Assembly (NCBI GenBank): GCA_030637205.1
Contig: DAOVVL010000128.1
Coordinates: 1-6,259, forward strand
DNA from: Thalassospiraceae bacterium
Lineage (GTDB): Bacteria > Pseudomonadota > Alphaproteobacteria > Rhodospirillales > Magnetovibrionaceae
Direction: 5' to 3'
Length of the DNA: 6,259 bases
Part shown: positions 5,767-6,259 of the stretch, piece after piece
Layout: every line of letters begins with the position of its first letter
Numbering within the stretch: the first letter of the stretch is position 1
Notes under the pieces: model-generated
Database searches by the model: none
Seen by the model: only the letters and a program-made list of their open reading frames with translations
Told to the model about the DNA's origin: nothing
Translations under genes and position numbers: made by a program

Positions 5767-6259
5767 TTAAGCGAGGATCGCCAGCAACAAGATCGCAACA
5801 ATGTTGGTGATCTTGATCAACGGGTTCACCGCAGGGCCAGACGTATCCTTGTAAGGATCGCCAACCGTGTCGCCGGTTATGGCCGCTTTGTGGGCTTCCG
5901 AACCTTTGCCGCCATGGGCGCCGTCTTCGATGTACTTCTTGGCGTTATCCCAAGCACCGCCGCCGACCGTCATTGAGATGGCGACGAAGATGCCGGTAAC
6001 GATGGTGCCTAACAACATGGCACCGAGCGCACTGAACGCAGCGCCCTGGCCGGCAAACGCGTTGACCGCGAAATACATCACCACCGGTGCCAATACCGGC
6101 AACAGTGACGGCAGGATCATTTCCTTGATCGCAGCCTTGGTCAGCAAATCAACACAAGCCGCATAATCGGGCTTGCCGGTGCCTTCCATGATGCCGGGGA
6201 TTTCCTTGAACTGGCGGCGCACTTCGCGCACCACCGACCCGGCAGCACGGCCCACAGCC
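5767..6259 (-). CDS. hppA: Membrane-bound proton-translocating pyrophosphatase, C-terminal part
   Basis: These are the last 164 codons of hppA; the 5' part lies beyond the right edge. The enzyme couples hydrolysis of pyrophosphate to proton (or sodium) pumping across the inner membrane. Visible landmarks are VGRAAGSVVREVRRQF, GIMEGTGKPDYAACVDL and TKAAIKEMI, then two transmembrane segments. The active-site motifs follow: VGGGAWDNAKKYIE and GDTVGDPYKDTSGPAVN, whose Asp and Lys residues bind Mg-pyrophosphate. A last hydrophobic helix ends the protein (NIVAILLLAILA). The site that separates potassium-dependent from independent forms lies upstream and cannot be read here. It converges with bamE and ends at a shared terminator. 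Confidence 0.97.
   Translation of the reverse strand, partial: AVGRAAGSVVREVRRQFKEIPGIMEGTGKPDYAACVDLLTKAAIKEMILPSLLPVLAPVVMYFAVNAFAGQGAAFSALGAMLLGTIVTGIFVAISMTVGGGAWDNAKKYIEDGAHGGKGSEAHKAAITGDTVGDPYKDTSGPAVNPLIKITNIVAILLLAILA

Overview
The window looks like ordinary housekeeping sequence from an alphaproteobacterium, most likely a Rhodospirillales-type lineage. The evidence is the gene order ubiquinol-cytochrome c chaperone / yceD (DUF177) / rpmF / plsX / fabH / ihfA / MerR-like gene, which is typical of that class. An OmlA/BamE-type lipoprotein and a membrane-bound proton pyrophosphatase fit the same class. The L32 protein keeps all four zinc-ribbon cysteines, unlike the cysteine-free L32 I recall from Caulobacter and Brucella relatives. 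Base composition looks like mid-50s % GC by eye, not computed.

Layout from left to right. Positions 1-175 (minus strand) hold the first 58 codons of a membrane protein, probably a sensor histidine kinase, cut by the window edge. Next comes a single tRNA-Pro(GGG) at 336-412 (minus), with a good promoter upstream and a strong intrinsic terminator downstream. The long minus-strand block follows. In transcription order it runs from 5092 down to 505: ubiquinol-cytochrome c chaperone, yceD, rpmF, plsX, fabH, ihfA and a MerR-family regulator. Candidate promoters precede rpmF and ihfA, suggesting three transcription units: chaperone-yceD, rpmF-plsX-fabH and ihfA-merR. Divergent from the chaperone, on the plus strand, is the bamE-like lipoprotein gene (5175-5690). 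It converges on the 3' end of hppA (5767-6259, minus), and a single hairpin lies between them.

Functionally, PlsX and FabH link membrane-lipid synthesis: FabH starts fatty acid chains and PlsX makes acyl-phosphate from acyl-ACP for phospholipid synthesis. YceD and L32 link to ribosome assembly. IhfA is one subunit of the IHF DNA-bending heterodimer. The chaperone is expected to help assemble respiratory complex III. BamE belongs to the outer-membrane protein insertion machine. HppA pumps protons using pyrophosphate.

I found no mobile element, CRISPR array, phage gene or evident undescribed system. The points most worth a second look are regulatory: repeated ATCAAAGGG boxes around the ihfA promoter, a 12-bp palindrome at the predicted start of the rpmF transcript, and the absence of a ribosome binding site before bamE.
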